A stretch of DNA of 64,000 bases from Aquila chrysaetos chrysaetos (GCF_900496995.4 NC_044011.1:24832041-24896040), one strand, 5' to 3'. Shown: positions 1 to 13,171, numbered from the stretch's first letter. The notes: generated from the letters alone by a model not told the origin. Numbers and translations are program-made.

Positions 1-3000
1 GAGACCAATTAAATTGTTACAGCAATGAGGTACTAAAAAAGGATGAAATCATCACAATATATACATCTAAAGCACAGAACAAAGAAAACTACAGAATGTC
101 TTGTCTACTCATTTTCATTTTTAAAGCTCTGATGTAGTTCTTTGAACTAGTATAACTCCTTCCATAATGATTTCATCTGCTATCATTTCTGTTGCCATAC
201 TTCCAGAAAAGTAGTAAAAATACCAGATGAATAAGGGGCAAAGTAACTACAGTACTGTCCCGATGCCTGTCACTGAATGCCATCTGATGTGAAGGAAAGG
301 ACATAATAGTAAGAATTTGAAACAGCCATCTTCCAAAAGCATCTCCAAAATCCACTATTAGGAATGTAACTGTATCTCAGCCTTCACAGCCATAAGCTAT
401 AACATTTATAGAGTATGATGCATGTTAATATTTCAACATTAACTTTTAGACATAGGTAATAAATTCATTAAAATAAGCAAGCATATACAATAAGATTAGA
501 CACATCCTTTAGAAAAACCTTGATTTTCACCAACTGGTTCAACAATAAATGAGTACCTCACAGAGGAGATACTTAATGAGAATAACAGCACTAAAAATGA
601 GATAGTTTCATCTAGTGAAAGACCCTCTGAAGATGTAAAGCAAGAAACAGGAGAGAATATGCCAATTAAACTTACAAGTAGTTTTTGAAATAATTATAAG
701 GTTATGTACTGAATACGTCGAAAAGTAGTAACAGGATTCTTTCTTTTAGTCAGTGCTTTAAAAAACTACCTGACACCTACCTGAATTTTGTAAATCTAAG
801 ATGCCACCTGTGAAATGTCCGTCTGATTTCTAACCAGTGGTGCCAACTCAATACCAGGTCACTGGGCAGCAGACAGAAGAGATTTCAGCAGTAAAGCCAC
901 TAGTCAGCACTGCCAGATTGGCATAACCTGCCTGCAATAGTGTGTCTTTTCTTTTTATGCACCCCTGTCTATTTTTATTTTTACTTTTGAGGATTTCTGT
1001 AGCCACTGTGACAGAATAGCCTAGCAGATTTGCCCCATGCTGGTCCTCTCCCCAGCCGACAGCTTCTGCGAGGAGGCAAAACTGGGCATGAGGAACCAGA
1101 GGAGGTCTCAGCAAGTGACACCAAGGGTGAGGTCCAAGGGACAAAGAGAGGTCCCAAGGGAGGCGATGTCCTTATGGAGCCAAGCCATGGTCCCTCTTCC
1201 CCACAGGGCTGGGTGACACCAGTGCTGATGGATATTCAGGAACAAAGGCGACAGGTGAGTTTTTTGTCCTAATATCACAGATGGTTATTTTGGGCATCTC
1301 CAAGGAGGAGGCTGCTTGGTGTAGCACCCATGGGCTAAAGGGACACATTTTCCATACACAATACATCAGGAAAATGAAGTGGATCAGAAGGGGACAACTC
1401 AGTGTACCAGAGCTGCAAATCCACTAACTTCTAGACACCAGGGGACAAGTGGATACTCAGCTTCAGCTTTATTTAATGTGTAAGAATGTGAATACTACCA
1501 GGGCTGACTTGTTACACTGGTGAAGCTGAATTACCCCTTGCAATGTAAGCTCCCTCTATTTCAGACAGACTTTGTGTTAAGCTAGCTTCACAATGACAGC
1601 AAAAGCAAAGCCAACCGACTTTAAACCCACCGGGGTGAGCCCTGCTTTTCTCCTCACAATCCTCTCTTTTAGCTGGGTGCACGCCACACTTGTCTCTTTC
1701 TCACCCTTCATCTTTTTGCACCTGACTCTTCACTTAGAGAAAAACAACCACAACAGGAACAGGGCAGGAAATGGTAAAATGCTTTGAGGCTATCCACCAC
1801 GTTTTATTATGTGCTTTGCTTTGTACCTGTTTAATGGTTCAATTATTTTAATGTTTCATTAAAAAAAGTACCTGTAGATTACACATTTCCTTCAAAATCT
1901 CTTTTTTTTTGTTGTTTAGGAACTACTTTACTAGTTCTGCCATGTTTCTATTCTGTGTGTTGAAGAGCTGTTTGAGTAAATTTCACTATTTTGCCTGTTG
2001 CTCATGAAGTTTATTACAAGTAAGTTATTTTAAAGATATATAACTTATATACGTATTCACAAAGCAACCACAGCTTAAAATTCTTTGCCATTCTTAGCAC
2101 TTGTAACAGAAAACAGACCAGATTTCCTCTTATTTTATCTGTTGCTACTCTTCTGCCTGCTAGATTCTCCAGGAGTACTGCGTATGTTCGTTCCTGCTCC
2201 CCAATACTTCTGCTTCAAACCTTTTTCCTCACAGAAAGAATCTGGCCACAGATGCATTACAACATGCTGTGAAGCCTGAGTCTGCACCAGTGCTGAAGGA
2301 GGTTCATACTGTCCTCACCTGAGTCTGGTCTCTGTCAGCAAGCTAACAGAGGTGTTGCCGTACCACTGCTAGAAACTGGGTAACACAGCCTTCATCTACT
2401 ATCTCATTTTCAAATATCCACAGAACACTATAATAACAATAGTTACCCAATACCAAAGCTATCCCATCACTTAATGAAACTTACCACTGATAAGTTTTAT
2501 CTTGTTTATAAAGAACCTGTACCTCACACCAAAAATTACTTCCTCTGCAGAGCTTTCATGACTCCTTTATTTCTGTTATTGTCTGTGCAGTCCTGAGTGG
2601 AAGTTTAACCTACTCAGATAGTAAGCCCTGAAATCCTATGTCTTGTCTTAATTCCTTGAAGCAGGCACAGAAAGTTACAGAAAACTTCTGCCTTTGTTTA
2701 TGTGTGCCTCCTTGAGAAGAACTGTGACGCACCAAATCTTCACACTGAGTATCACCTGACCTATTTCAGATTGTTATTTCTCACCCCAAGTTAATTCGAT
2801 ATACCTCTGAACACTCCTTTTGTCTGATGCATGCCCTCCTCTGCTGCTGGTTCTTAGCAGCTTCCATGAGCTCTGCCGTCCTTGAAGAATTAATTGACCT
2901 TTTTCTAGCTCCTAAATACACTCAGCAGGTTACTGCATTTATAGACTTTCCCTTCTCTTCAATTCATAAAGAGCTCCTATCTTCCTCCCATTGTGGTGAG

Positions 3001-3900
3001 CGGTCCTACTACTGGAGCACTAATAAGCTACGACTACACACATGCTATACTTTTTTCAGTAAGCCCCATGCCAGGTAATCAATGGTTCCTCACACCCATC
3101 GCTCACAATCCATCACCCTACTTACCAGCAGTATTAAAAAACCCAAAGAGTAAATGGAATAGCCCACAAAAAGTCATCCATCTCTCTTCACAGAATAGGT
3201 GATGCCCAATAAAACTGAACAAATCAGAGGAAAAGGACTCATCACATAATCATTTTCTTATCAGAACTTCTAAAAGCAACGCTCTAGAAAAACTCATTAA
3301 ACTGAAGGTGAAACATACACCACAACAACGAACAAAACCAGAGTTCACTGCAATGGCCCAACTGACAACAAAAAACATCCAAGAAGATGATTGCTTCAGC
3401 CACCTTCATTAGAGCACCAGTTCACGAGAAGACCAACTGGACCACAGTCAAAGCCGCTGGAGTCACACCAGGAAAAAAGGAGTACCCGGCACCACCCAGA
3501 TTTAAGAGGAGTGCTTTACTGCCTTCAGCCGCTAGTTTCAGGCAGTTTCTCTCTCACAGATGTTCATCATATAAACTTCTGGGAATGGGATAACTTCCTT
3601 GGTAAAAAGCACTGGTTTCCTGAATGGCTTTGAAATTTGCATTAAGAAAACTGTGCTACAATTCTGAACATAGACTATTTCCTAAAAGGACACACCCTGA
3701 AGTTTTTGTATCACCAGTTTTATTTACGTTCACCACCTGATTTTTAGCACCCACGACTGAGCATCCATCCACGAGTAGAAACAAACAGCAAAAACGGTCA
3801 GTCCGACGCCACTCAACCATACAAGGGAAATTAAAAAGAAAAATAAAACAAACCTGAAAACATAACTCTCGCTACCTTTCACCGTAAAGCTTACACACAC
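1..3900. other. AT-rich non-coding sequence, probably intronic
   Basis: I see no exon, repeat family or RNA gene here on either strand. The open frames are short, unrelated to known proteins and lack paired splice sites. If the CpG island to the right drives a leftward gene (L3MBTL3 by gene order), this stretch is its first intron. I looked for the start of the L3MBTL3 coding sequence on the minus strand by eye and did not find it, so the first coding exon would lie outside the window. Confidence 0.5.
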
Positions 3901-4659
3901 CATGCTGTTAAGCACAGGTAATTAAAAGAAATGGAAGAGGCTGGGACCCTCACCACCCGTGGAGGCTGCTGCATCTCCAGGGGCCTCCCTCCCAAGACGC
4001 GTTACTCACTGGGGCTTCAGACCGCGCTCTCCGGCGGGACAAGTGACAGGGCCACGGGGCGCGCCCCCCGCCGCTCCCCAGGCAGGCCCTGGGCCCGCGG
4101 CGCGGCGGCTGGGAGCCGTCGGGCCGCGGCAGCGGCCGCCCCGGAGCCGGCCGGCCCTCCCTCCTTCCCGCCCGGCGCGGCGCGGAGGAGCGGCAGCCGG
4201 AACGCGGCGGCGAGGCCCGGCGGGCGCGGCCGCCGCTCCCCGGCACCGGCAGCCGGCGGCCTACCACCAGAGGTCCCTCCTTGGCCAGTTTTGCGGCGTG
4301 TTTTTTGCTGCACTTGAAACTTTCTGGAGAAAACCCGGGCTCAGGTCCGCGTCTTCCCCAGCCTCGGGCAGAACCAGCGAGACAAAAGCGCCCGCCCGTC
4401 CCGGCCGGCTCCTCGGGGGAAGCGCTAGGGGAAAGCGATTCTTAAGTTGTTCCCTTTCTCCCCTGAATTTGCCTTTTTTTTTTTTCCTACCTCCCCCCCC
4501 GCCCCGGGCAATTAAATCGAGCGGGGAAAGAGTGCCCCCCCTGCCCCGGCGCGGGGGCGAGCGCGGTGCGGGCGGGGGTGGGAGAGGAACTGGGTGTTAA
4601 GTGTTCCTGAGGAAGTTGCACAACGAGAGAGGGACTCTGCTTGTTTACCGGGTCCTCTG

Positions 4660-4860
4660 CTATTTTTTTTTTCTCCTCCCCCCCCCCCCTCCACCCGCCG
4701 AGACCGAGATCCGGGAAAAGGAGGCTGTCTCCGAGTGGAAAAAAAAAAAATTAAAAAAAAAAAAAAAATGTTACCTTCTCCTCCCTCCTCCCCTCCCCCA
4801 GCGCGGAGGAGAAGGAGGAGGAGGAGGGGGGCGAGCTCTCTTTTTTTTTTAGGGGAGTGC
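4660..4860. repeat. Homopolymer and polypurine/polypyrimidine tract
   Basis: In succession there are a T-run, a C-run, a stretch of almost pure A interrupted by TT (about 4739-4768), a pyrimidine-rich tract and a GGA-rich purine tract ending in another T-run. Such tracts can adopt triplex structures and are prone to length error in sequencing. Confidence 0.85.
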
Positions 4861-5105
4861 GGGGCTTTGCTCCCGCAGCCGATCTCCGGGCATCCCTCGG
4901 CGGAGAAGTCACCCCTTCCCGCGGGAGGGGCCGGCACACGCCGCCTCCCCGGAGGGCTCGGGCTCGCCCCCGCCCGGCCCCGCCGGCGCCCGGCCCCGCG
5001 CTCCAACTTTTTCTCTCACGCTCTCGTGTGCGCCCGCTCCGACGGGGAAGGGGGGGAAAAAACATGGGGGTGGGGAGCGGGCACCGCTGCGGCCCCGACG
5101 CGGCG

Positions 5106-5125
5106 CCCCCCCCCCCCCCCCCCCC
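5106..5125. repeat. Run of 20 C residues
   Basis: An uninterrupted C20 sits in the CpG island, and a second run of 15 C lies at 5223-5237. The opposite strand is G-rich and could form G-quadruplexes. The exact lengths should be treated as uncertain. Confidence 0.9.
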
Positions 5126-5702
5126 GCCCCGGGCGCTGCCGCCCCGCCGCCCTCTCCCCAGCCCCGGCCGGGGGCGGGCGGCCGCTCCGCGGGAGCGCCT
5201 TCCCGTCGTCCGCCGCTACCCACCCCCCCCCCCCCCCACCCCCCAAAAAAATCGCTTTCCCCGTCCCCCCGCCGAAAAAACACCGCCTCACACACACGTT
5301 AGCGAGAACAAGTGTGCCTATATCCTGTTGTTATATGCACCGGCTGCGGAGACGGGCGTGTGCGCGGGGGCCGCTCCCCCACCCCGGCCGCACTTCAGGC
5401 GAGAGCGCGCAACTTAACAGAAAAGCCGTGTCCTATTCCCTCCCTCCCCGGCCCCCCCTCCTCAGCAAAATACCCACTCACGTGTATGTGCACTCACATA
5501 CACCGCCGGCACCCCGGGGCCGGCCTCTGGGAGCCCCCCGAGGCCAGCCCGCGGAGCCGGCGGCGCTGACAGGCACCGGCCCCCGCCGCCGCACGCAGCC
5601 CGGAGCGGGCAGGGGCCGTTCCCCCGCCGCCTCACATGTCTGCCGCAGCGAGCGCGGCGCACGCACCGCACAGAGGCAGGAACTGAGCACTCGAGCAAAA
5701 GA

Positions 5703-5767
5703 CTTTTTTTTTTTTTTTCCGCCTCTTTAAAAAAAAAAAAATTGCTAGGAGCTTTTTTTTTTTTTTG
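5703..5767. repeat. Poly-T / poly-A / poly-T cluster
   Basis: A T-run, an A-run and another T-run follow within about 65 bases inside the CpG island. The A-run and flanking T-runs are complementary and could pair as a hairpin. Confidence 0.8.
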
Positions 5768-6416
5768 GTATGTGTATGTGTGTGCAAACTTTCCCCAAAA
5801 TGGCGGAAATTGGGAGATGATTATATTTTAAAGATCTCTCGCACACAATCACACAAAGTGCAGGAGCGACGGAAAATACAAACTCTCTCCGCTGCGCGCT
5901 GAAGAGGCCTTCGCACACGGGGACCCACGGCACATTCAACCGGTATATCCCGGCAGCCGCCACCTCTCGCTGCTTCCGACCAAAAAACCCGGGGCTTTTT
6001 CACACCCCTCTCCGCTGCGCATTGCCCCCTCGCAGCCCGCACTTCTCCCCGTCCTTCAGCCTGTGTGAACAAAGAGCCGGGGCTGGGGAGGGGGGGGCTC
6101 GGGTGGCAGCGAGCCCCCTCCCTTCCTCCCCTCCGCTCCCCTCCGCTCCGCTCCGCTCCCTCCCCGCCCGGCGCTCACACACGCACACCCGTGCACCACC
6201 ACCACCCCCACCACCCCCCCTCGCTGCACCCGCATCACATTGTTCCCAACGGCGCGGCGGTGCCCCGTAAGTGTCATTAAATGGAGCCAACTGACAAGCT
6301 CATTGGTGGGGCAAGTCTGCAAAATGTCTCTCCCCTTCCCTTCCCCCTCCCTTCGGAACCCCCTCCCCCCCCCCAAAAAGGCCCCCCCAAACACGTTTCC
6401 ACAGCTCCCTCCCCCG

Positions 6417-6505
6417 TATATGTATATATATATGTACATACACATACGTGCGTGCGTGCCTGTGTATGTATATAAATATATAGCGCATATATATATACAT
6501 GTACT
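6417..6505. repeat. Alternating purine-pyrimidine tract (TA/CA/CG)
   Basis: About 90 bases of TATATG, TACATACACATACG, CGTGCGTGCG and TATATATACATG type sequence lie within the CpG island. Alternating purine-pyrimidine DNA of this kind favours Z-form or cruciform structures and is usually polymorphic in length. Confidence 0.85.
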
Positions 6506-6880
6506 CCCTTCATGTGTTTGGGAAGAGAAAAAGAAATACCAGGCACCTCTCTCTTTCTTTTGTTCCTCTTTCACACTCGTACACTTATGATTTAGTGAGA
6601 TCCCCGGTGCCCCAGCCGCTCCCCAGCCACTTGCGAGTCACTTGCCCACTTTCCCCGGCATTAACTTCCATCCTTTCTGCTCGAGGTGGTGGGGGAGAAG
6701 CCCCCCTCCCCTTCCCCAGATACGTTTCGTAAGGGAGGGAGAGGAGGTGCGCCTCTCCCTTTATCTCTCGCGCTCTCCCTAACTTTCATCCTCACCTAGG
6801 GGGGAAAATTAAAACCCATCACCAGCCTTTGCCATTGCAGCTCCCTAAACGGCTTGCGGATCAGATCGGAACCCGCCGCT

Positions 6881-6887
6881 CCTTACC
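6881..6887 (-). other. Candidate minus-strand splice donor in the CpG island
   Basis: On the minus strand the sequence reads G then GTAAGG, a near-consensus donor, following a G-rich exon end. A second good donor (TAG then GTGAGG) ends at 6795-6796, and a third with a strong intron side (GTGAGTAA) ends at 4009-4010. One of them may end the non-coding first exon of the leftward gene. Without transcript data I cannot choose among them. Confidence 0.3.
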
Positions 6888-7002
6888 CCCCCAAATTCTC
6901 TCTCTTTCTCCGTCTCTCGAGTAGTCCTGACAAATATGGTCCAGGGCTGCGGGCACAAGTGAGCATGCGCCCGCCGAGCCAGGGCTGGGGAAAGGGGAAA
7001 CT

Positions 7003-7024
7003 GCCGCCGCCGCCGCCGCCGCCG
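7003..7024. repeat. CCG trinucleotide repeat, about 7 units
   Basis: A pure GCC/CCG run of just over seven units lies in the CpG island, close to the minus-strand donor candidates. It may therefore be in a 5' untranslated exon, where CCG repeats can vary in length. Confidence 0.9.
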
Positions 7025-7434
7025 GTCTTCCTCCCTCGCCCGCGCTGCCGCTGCGCCCCAGCCGCCGGCGACCGGCAGCCGGCGGCAGTCATCGCCCTCG
7101 CCAAAAATGCAGCCACCGGCAACGGCCGCGACCGAGGCGCATCGTCTCCCCTCGCGTACTGCCGACGCCGGAGGAATAATAAAGGAGACTCGTGCGGCAG
7201 CCGCGCCGCTATTCTGGGCGCTTTCAAAAATAATGCCTTGCACTTTTCGGGGGGGCGGGGGGAGGCGGTCTGGTACTCGAGCGGTCCCGCCAGGTGCCGG
7301 TGAGGCCGGGCGGTGGGCGCCGGGAGGCCGGGGGGAGCCTGCCTGCGGCTCTTGGCCCCCATCCTCTGCGTAAAGCCGACCTGAGGCAGAGCGCGGAGAG
7401 TTAGGCACCGGCAATGAAAGTGCGGGTCCTGCGC

Positions 7435-7448
7435 GGGGGGGGGGGGGG
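7435..7448. repeat. Run of 14 G residues
   Basis: A G14 homopolymer is flanked by GCGC on both sides. It is a likely quadruplex former and a likely place for sequencing error. Confidence 0.85.
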
Positions 7449-7619
7449 CGCGACAGCCCGCGCAGCTCCCGGTGAGGGGGGTCACCCGCGGGGGGAAAGG
7501 TCTGAGGCCGGGCAGCGCCGAGCCGGGCTCCTCCCGCCCTACCAGAAATACCGGGGTTCCTTCAGCACGGAAACGTTCCTTGCAATGGGCCTCCTCTCAT
7601 TTAAAACCTAGCCAGCTCA

Positions 7620-10600
7620 CAAATTAAAAGTAGTTTCGAATGTGCCACCTGCCCGAATTCTCTCTGCCGTTGCCCCGTGTTGCCAAAGAAAAATACTGTC
7701 CTCAGCATTTATTTTCCGTCGCTTGTTGTTGTTCGGAAAACGGTGAAAACTGAAGGCCCCGGTTATTTTATGGGATTGGCCAGGCTGGGCTTCCTCCACC
7801 TACGAGGAGGTCTGTTGTGCAAAAGAACATTAAGCAAAATAGACCTACGTGAGGCCTAACTAGACTGAGGAAGAGGGAGGCTGGAGGATCACAATCGGTT
7901 GTATATAAGATACTTTAAAAAATTTTGTGTTTATATGTATCTATATAGTTTCAGGCAAAGTATAAAACAACACCGAACATAATCTTAATTATACTAAATA
8001 TTTTTTCTGACCACAGAATATCTCCCTAAAGTGACTCTGTCCTCAAGGCAAAAACTGGCCAAGTGCATTTTGAATTTTTAATAGTTTGGCATACTGTTAA
8101 AATAACTATGAAATCTCAATATATCTTTTCTTAATCCCAGTAATGATCAATGCCCAAACTTTCTCTTGATTTGACATACACTCCCTTCTACAGTTACAGT
8201 GCCAACTTTGGCCCTAATTACTAGAACAGAAATACTAATAAATACTAACAAATATCCAGGAATAAATGTCAGCATTAAATATCAATAGAAATAAATGCAT
8301 GGCAAAAATGCTCACTACAAAGTCAGAATAACTAATAAAATGGTTTATACAAGACCAAATACAACCTTTTTGCTATTATGGATATATACTGTATTACAGT
8401 AGTATCCCCATGACGGGGACATCATTGCACTGGACATAGGATAGAGGTGGTCCTCCTCTGACAGGGCTTCCCAGTCTCAGCTTCTGTTCAGTAGAGTATT
8501 TACTTTGGAATGCGTATTAAAATATATAAGAATCAAACTTGACAACTCTCCTCCCTTAAGCTGTGCCCATGCTCAAACAATTTAGACGTGACTTTGCTTA
8601 GACTTCTACCATACTATCTTGAGAGTTTCTGTTTATTTAAATTAACTTTTTCTCACAGCAGTAAAATGGAGCTCACGCCCAAGTGTTTGCAGGATTGGTG
8701 CCTAAACGCAATACATGATAGTTATTTTATGATGAGCATTTCTCACACCCCTTCAGCTTAAATGGCATTGCATATAGGCTGCAGTGTTCATCAATGAACA
8801 TATGTTCATTAGAAACTAATTACAGAAAACAGTATTAACCTAATTGTAATAATTAGCGATAACATACATTTAAAGTATTCTAAAACACAGACGCAAAGAA
8901 TAGTAAAGGACGAGAAAATCCCTGCTTTCCACCAGTGAACTCTTAGTTGAGGAAATTTATGGGTTAGAAACAAAGAATAAACTGCAACTGAAGTCATTCA
9001 GTGCTTTTCTGAAAATTATTTCCCAATGTTATTGAAATGTTTTTATGCAGATAGTTGCCAAATAACTAGATTATTCTATTGTAGCATTAAATTAGCTGGG
9101 CTCTGCAGAAGACACTTAAAGAATGATGCAATTTGGTACTATTTAAAACTCTCTAGGACGCTTGACCTGTACTGATTATTTCTCCAGATGACACTGAGGT
9201 TTTGGGGGAGGGCATACCATACCCTTGTTATAAAGATGCATTTCTAAGAATACAAATGACAAGTTACCAGTAGTTATTTTATTTATGCTTTGAAAGACTT
9301 TTCCTCTGAAAATCTTAAAGGGAAACGCAGAAGTTGTAAAACCCTGTTATATTCTAATCCATCAGATCTACTTGCAGAAGTCATAGGAGTGTAACCCCTT
9401 ACAGAAAATGATGACACAGGTGGAAGAGCTCCTGGAACGATATATGTTGGAAGTCGGAACTGAAACCGAGTATTTGAACCAGCACATAGCTGCTTTATTG
9501 GATCAGTAGTTTCAAATGGATAGCTCTTTGATTAAAGTAAAAGGACCTGGGAAATTAATAAAGGTACCTTCTGTTCTCTGTCTCTTCTTCAATCCTTGCC
9601 CTAATCATATTGTGGCAGCTCGTGATGTATAATAAACCCATTATTTCATCAATAAAAATTTATTGAGTAAAAATAGTTTAAACTATTATTCAAATACGCT
9701 TTTTAAACATTAGTTCTGTTGCCGTTTTATTTAACACTAGACTTCCATCTGTATTCCGAAGACAGAGAATTTTGAATACTTGTTTTCTATATGTAAGTAT
9801 GGCATTTAATATGATTTTGGCAGTATGTTTAATGACAGATTTTGGAGTAGCTAAATTTGGTCTCTCTCTGAGTATTCTTGTAACTTGTTGAATAGGTGTT
9901 TGTGCTGTAGCCAAATACTGATTATTCTTCTGAGAGCATGCGCATGAACATCCATATACATGGCTTCCAAATCCCAATCTTGAATACCATTTAAGGTGGT
10001 GAGAGGAAAGAAGTGTACATGATTGATTCAGTTTGCGTATTGGGTTTATACTGTCATGTGATCTAATGGCTCCTCAGCAATTTTCTAAACATAAACTGAG
10101 AAAAAGAGAATCAGTATTTACATTTTACCAAATTACGTGGCATTATGTGGCACTTCTGGGGTCTTGACTTCTGCAATACAGACTAAGATGCCTTAAAGAT
10201 GGCCTTATTTCTCAAAAATAGCCTGCATATGACATATTACCACCCTTCTTCTAGCAACCTGTGCGCTCATTTTGTGTGACCTTTCTCACCAGTGACAGTA
10301 ACCAGTCTGCCACGTGATTCTTCCCCAAGCCAAACCAGGAGGACAGGAAAGAGGGCTTGAGGGCAATCACTGGCAAAAAAATATGGTATATATTACTATG
10401 TAAAACTCTAAGCCAGGAAAATAGAGGTGTAAAAGCTTTAAGAAATTGGGGATGAGGAGAGATGGTGTATGTGCCTGTCTAGCAAGGAAGACAGGCAAAT
10501 TGCAGTCCATGGTGATTCCAGTTCCCCTCAACAGTGCTCTCTCCCTTTCCAGGCAACTTGATGTCCTCACAGATGTCAAGAAATAATGACTGACTCATTA

Positions 10601-13166
10601 TCAATAGAACTGACTGGGTTTTGCCACTAATCCCAGAATAATTATCAAAGTTGATTCAGATGCCACACTAAACTGGAGAACCAATAATACATCCTAGCTT
10701 TCAAACCTGAGTGTGTGCCCTGGCCACATCCCACCTCCGTACCAGAGTGAGACTTGGGTACGCAACGGTCTTTTTTCTTGGGAGGGAAACTTGAGCCTGA
10801 GTACTTGAAAGAAACTGCAGTGTTTTCCAGCCAGGTTTCAGCCCAATACACACCTGGATGCACTCTAGGTGCAGCCTTGGAGAGCTTGTTTCTACAGGCT
10901 AGGAGTTTCGAGACATTGTGAAGTAGGCGATTCAAAGATTTCATCGAAGTTGCAACACTAAAAGATTTCCAGAGGTGGTCTTCATCCTGAAGAAATTCAA
11001 AGGCAGATATGGAAGTTATGGGATTGTCAGTGCAGAAGTGAATCCAGAGCAATATTGCCTATGAAAAGTTTGGGAAGCATTGGACCAGAATAAGAAGATG
11101 TAATACCAGAAAAAGTAATTTCTAAGAGTGGGTCAAATGCAAATTAGGACCTCTATTGGGAATATTGATGAGGACTCTTGAGCCAGGAGAAGACCGAAGT
11201 TAGAAGCTTGGATGTGCGGGCTGGGCATTAGGGAAGGGCTTGGAGCACTGGCAAAATCTTGAATCAGTTGAAGGAAGCAGGAGAGGCCACCGTTTTGAGT
11301 GGTAGGGAGGAGGGGTACAAAGGCACAGCAGAGACCGTGTGATCTGGAACGGGTGATAGGCCAAAAGAAATCATAAGAATAAAGGTCCTGTGGGAGGGGA
11401 AAGGTGGGGAGTAGTAAAAGAGAGACTTACCACAGAGGAGGACAAGTGGTGTGGAAAGGGGCAGAGTGTGAGGGGGCAAGGAAGGAAAGGGGGAAGGGAG
11501 GGAACCTGCATCAGGCAAAGCTGGAACAGCAGATTTGCAGTCTTTAAAAACGGAGTTTACTAGATGAAGTTTGAAGAGGTAGTAATGAGCAATATCTTGA
11601 TTTTGGGTGGGGAAGAGGGCAACCACCACAGGGCTCTTTTTGACATGGACCTGTATTACTGCATGCTCTTTTCTGAGGTGTGTGGGCACACTCTGCGTAT
11701 CAGGGCCATTATCATTTCCCTTAGCGAAAGGCTTCATCTCCGACCATGCATAAGATTACAACAGCCTTGCAGCAGAGCATTACGCTGGAAAGCCTGTTCA
11801 AGCTGGATACTCTAGACCTAGACCTGTCATCCAAAAGCTAGTAGCCGCTCTGAGAACTAAGGCTGTATTTTTAAAAATGCACGAAGAAGGCAAGTTGATG
11901 AGGAGGCACCACAGGAACAAACATCACTCTTGGGAACAGAAACTGAATGAGAAAGGATTGCACCCTGCAATCCTTACGTGGAAAACAATTCTGTTGAAAT
12001 AGGCAACAAATTTTTATATTAATATAAAATTTTATTTTAATAATTGTTGGTAGAATTTCTAGATCTATAGCTGTTGCTCAAAAATATCTGGAAGTGAATA
12101 AATAGCTCATCCTGTGGGTCTGATCGGACAGCAAAGCCTGGCAGCATGGGGAAAGGAGGAGGAAGTCCCATCTGAGGTCCTTAAGGCACAATGGCAGGGT
12201 GAGAACTTGCTCTAGCTTGTTCTCCCTGGAGAGCAATTGAACAGTTTTTAGAGCAACATGTGTCAGACTTAGTGACTCACAACCACATGTGGATGTTCCT
12301 AGTAAAATATAAATCGGTCCAGCAACAGATGAAGAGGAAAGAATCCCAAATATTGCTTGTACTAGACATAAGATCAGATGACTCAAAGCATGCAGGCGGA
12401 CTCTTCTTTCGTAATTTTCAGTCCTTTTTATCTAAGAGTGTGTTTCAACAAGTAAATAAACCCCTTCATTTTAAAAAGCTATTGATGATGTAAGACAGAC
12501 TGCATATAACAGGCAATACATGCTTGATGTAGGTGGGATAATGCACAGGTTTACGCCGAGCAAAGAGATTTCTCCTTGAAGTGGCCAATGCAAAAGCCTG
12601 ATGCCAATGGTTAAAGGCAGTAGAAGGAAAACAGAAAGGCAGCTAGGCTGTAGCAAACACTGAACGAAGCTTTTTCAGACATTGGGAAGAGTTTTCCTTA
12701 CCTAAGAATTCAGAATTAGGATTGTAGCAGAACAGGTATCCGCTAGGCCTACCAAATGTGACTGCAATTAAAACAATAGACAAAGCATCTCCTGTTCGCT
12801 GTTAGGCCCAACATCCCTTGTAGAACAACCAGAAGTGCGTCCTTTATAACATTTTTCCAGTGATGTTGTGTCACGTGGACAGGCAGCAATAGCATTCCCC
12901 TCTTTGACAAGCAACAGAGAATATTAACAGGGCCTGTTTCTGAGACTGACAACGAATGGATTATTCAGATTCAGAGAAATTTATATTCCATTGTCACCGA
13001 TGCTGAGTCATCAGGCTTTGTGGAGTCAACTCTTACAGTTCCTGGGCTGGAATAGTGGGCATTGTGGCTATATACCTGCTATCACAGATTGATGTATGTA
13101 AATGTAAACAGTGGCTTCAGTAAGTAAAAGGGAGTTTTCGTTCTGGACTTTTAAGCTATGTGCTAA
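7620..13166. other. AT-rich intergenic sequence, no gene recognised
   Basis: No protein domain, paired splice sites or known repeat could be recognised on either strand. A purine-rich patch with several G-runs (about 11377-11510) stands out but has no assigned role. Confidence 0.6.
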
Positions 13167-13171
13167 CCCCT

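Larger units (their letters stand above)
3940..7600 (-). promoter_or_regulatory. Large CpG island; probable promoter of the leftward gene (L3MBTL3 by gene order)
   Basis: The base composition changes abruptly from AT-rich flanks to very GC-rich, CpG-dense sequence over about 3.6 kb, which in birds usually marks a promoter and first exon. The minus strand carries several donor-like sites (near 6886, 6795 and 4009), which favours leftward transcription. Inside are long homopolymers, a CCG repeat and an alternating TA/CA tract. A YY1-like core (AAAATGGCGG) lies at 5797-5806, a CCAAT-type element on the minus strand near 7774-7781, and an NRF1-like half site near 6963-6970. The gene name comes only from remembered human gene order, in which L3MBTL3 is divergent from TMEM244. 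The many long open frames here are a by-product of high GC and are not called as genes. Confidence 0.75.

Noticed and set aside
3730..3915. Hydrophobic 61-codon minus-strand frame resembling a membrane segment
   Set aside because: Its hydrophobic residues come from T-rich codons on the minus strand; there is no family resemblance or exon context.
4594..5730. A 378-codon open frame on the plus strand of the left CpG island, with several overlapping long frames on both strands
   Set aside because: It is made of Pro, Arg, Ala and homopolymer-encoded residues, runs through C20 and poly-A, and has equally long shadows on the other strand. This is what GC-rich DNA without stops looks like.
10645..11052. 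135-codon minus-strand open frame
   Set aside because: No recognisable domain, no splice context and AT-rich surroundings; its length is within chance for a window of this size.
11264..11737. 157-codon minus-strand open frame with a donor-like site (GTAAGT) near 11428
   Set aside because: The frame runs through a pyrimidine-rich tract giving Pro/Ser/Leu-rich sequence. The donor is isolated, with no acceptor or homologous protein to pair with it.
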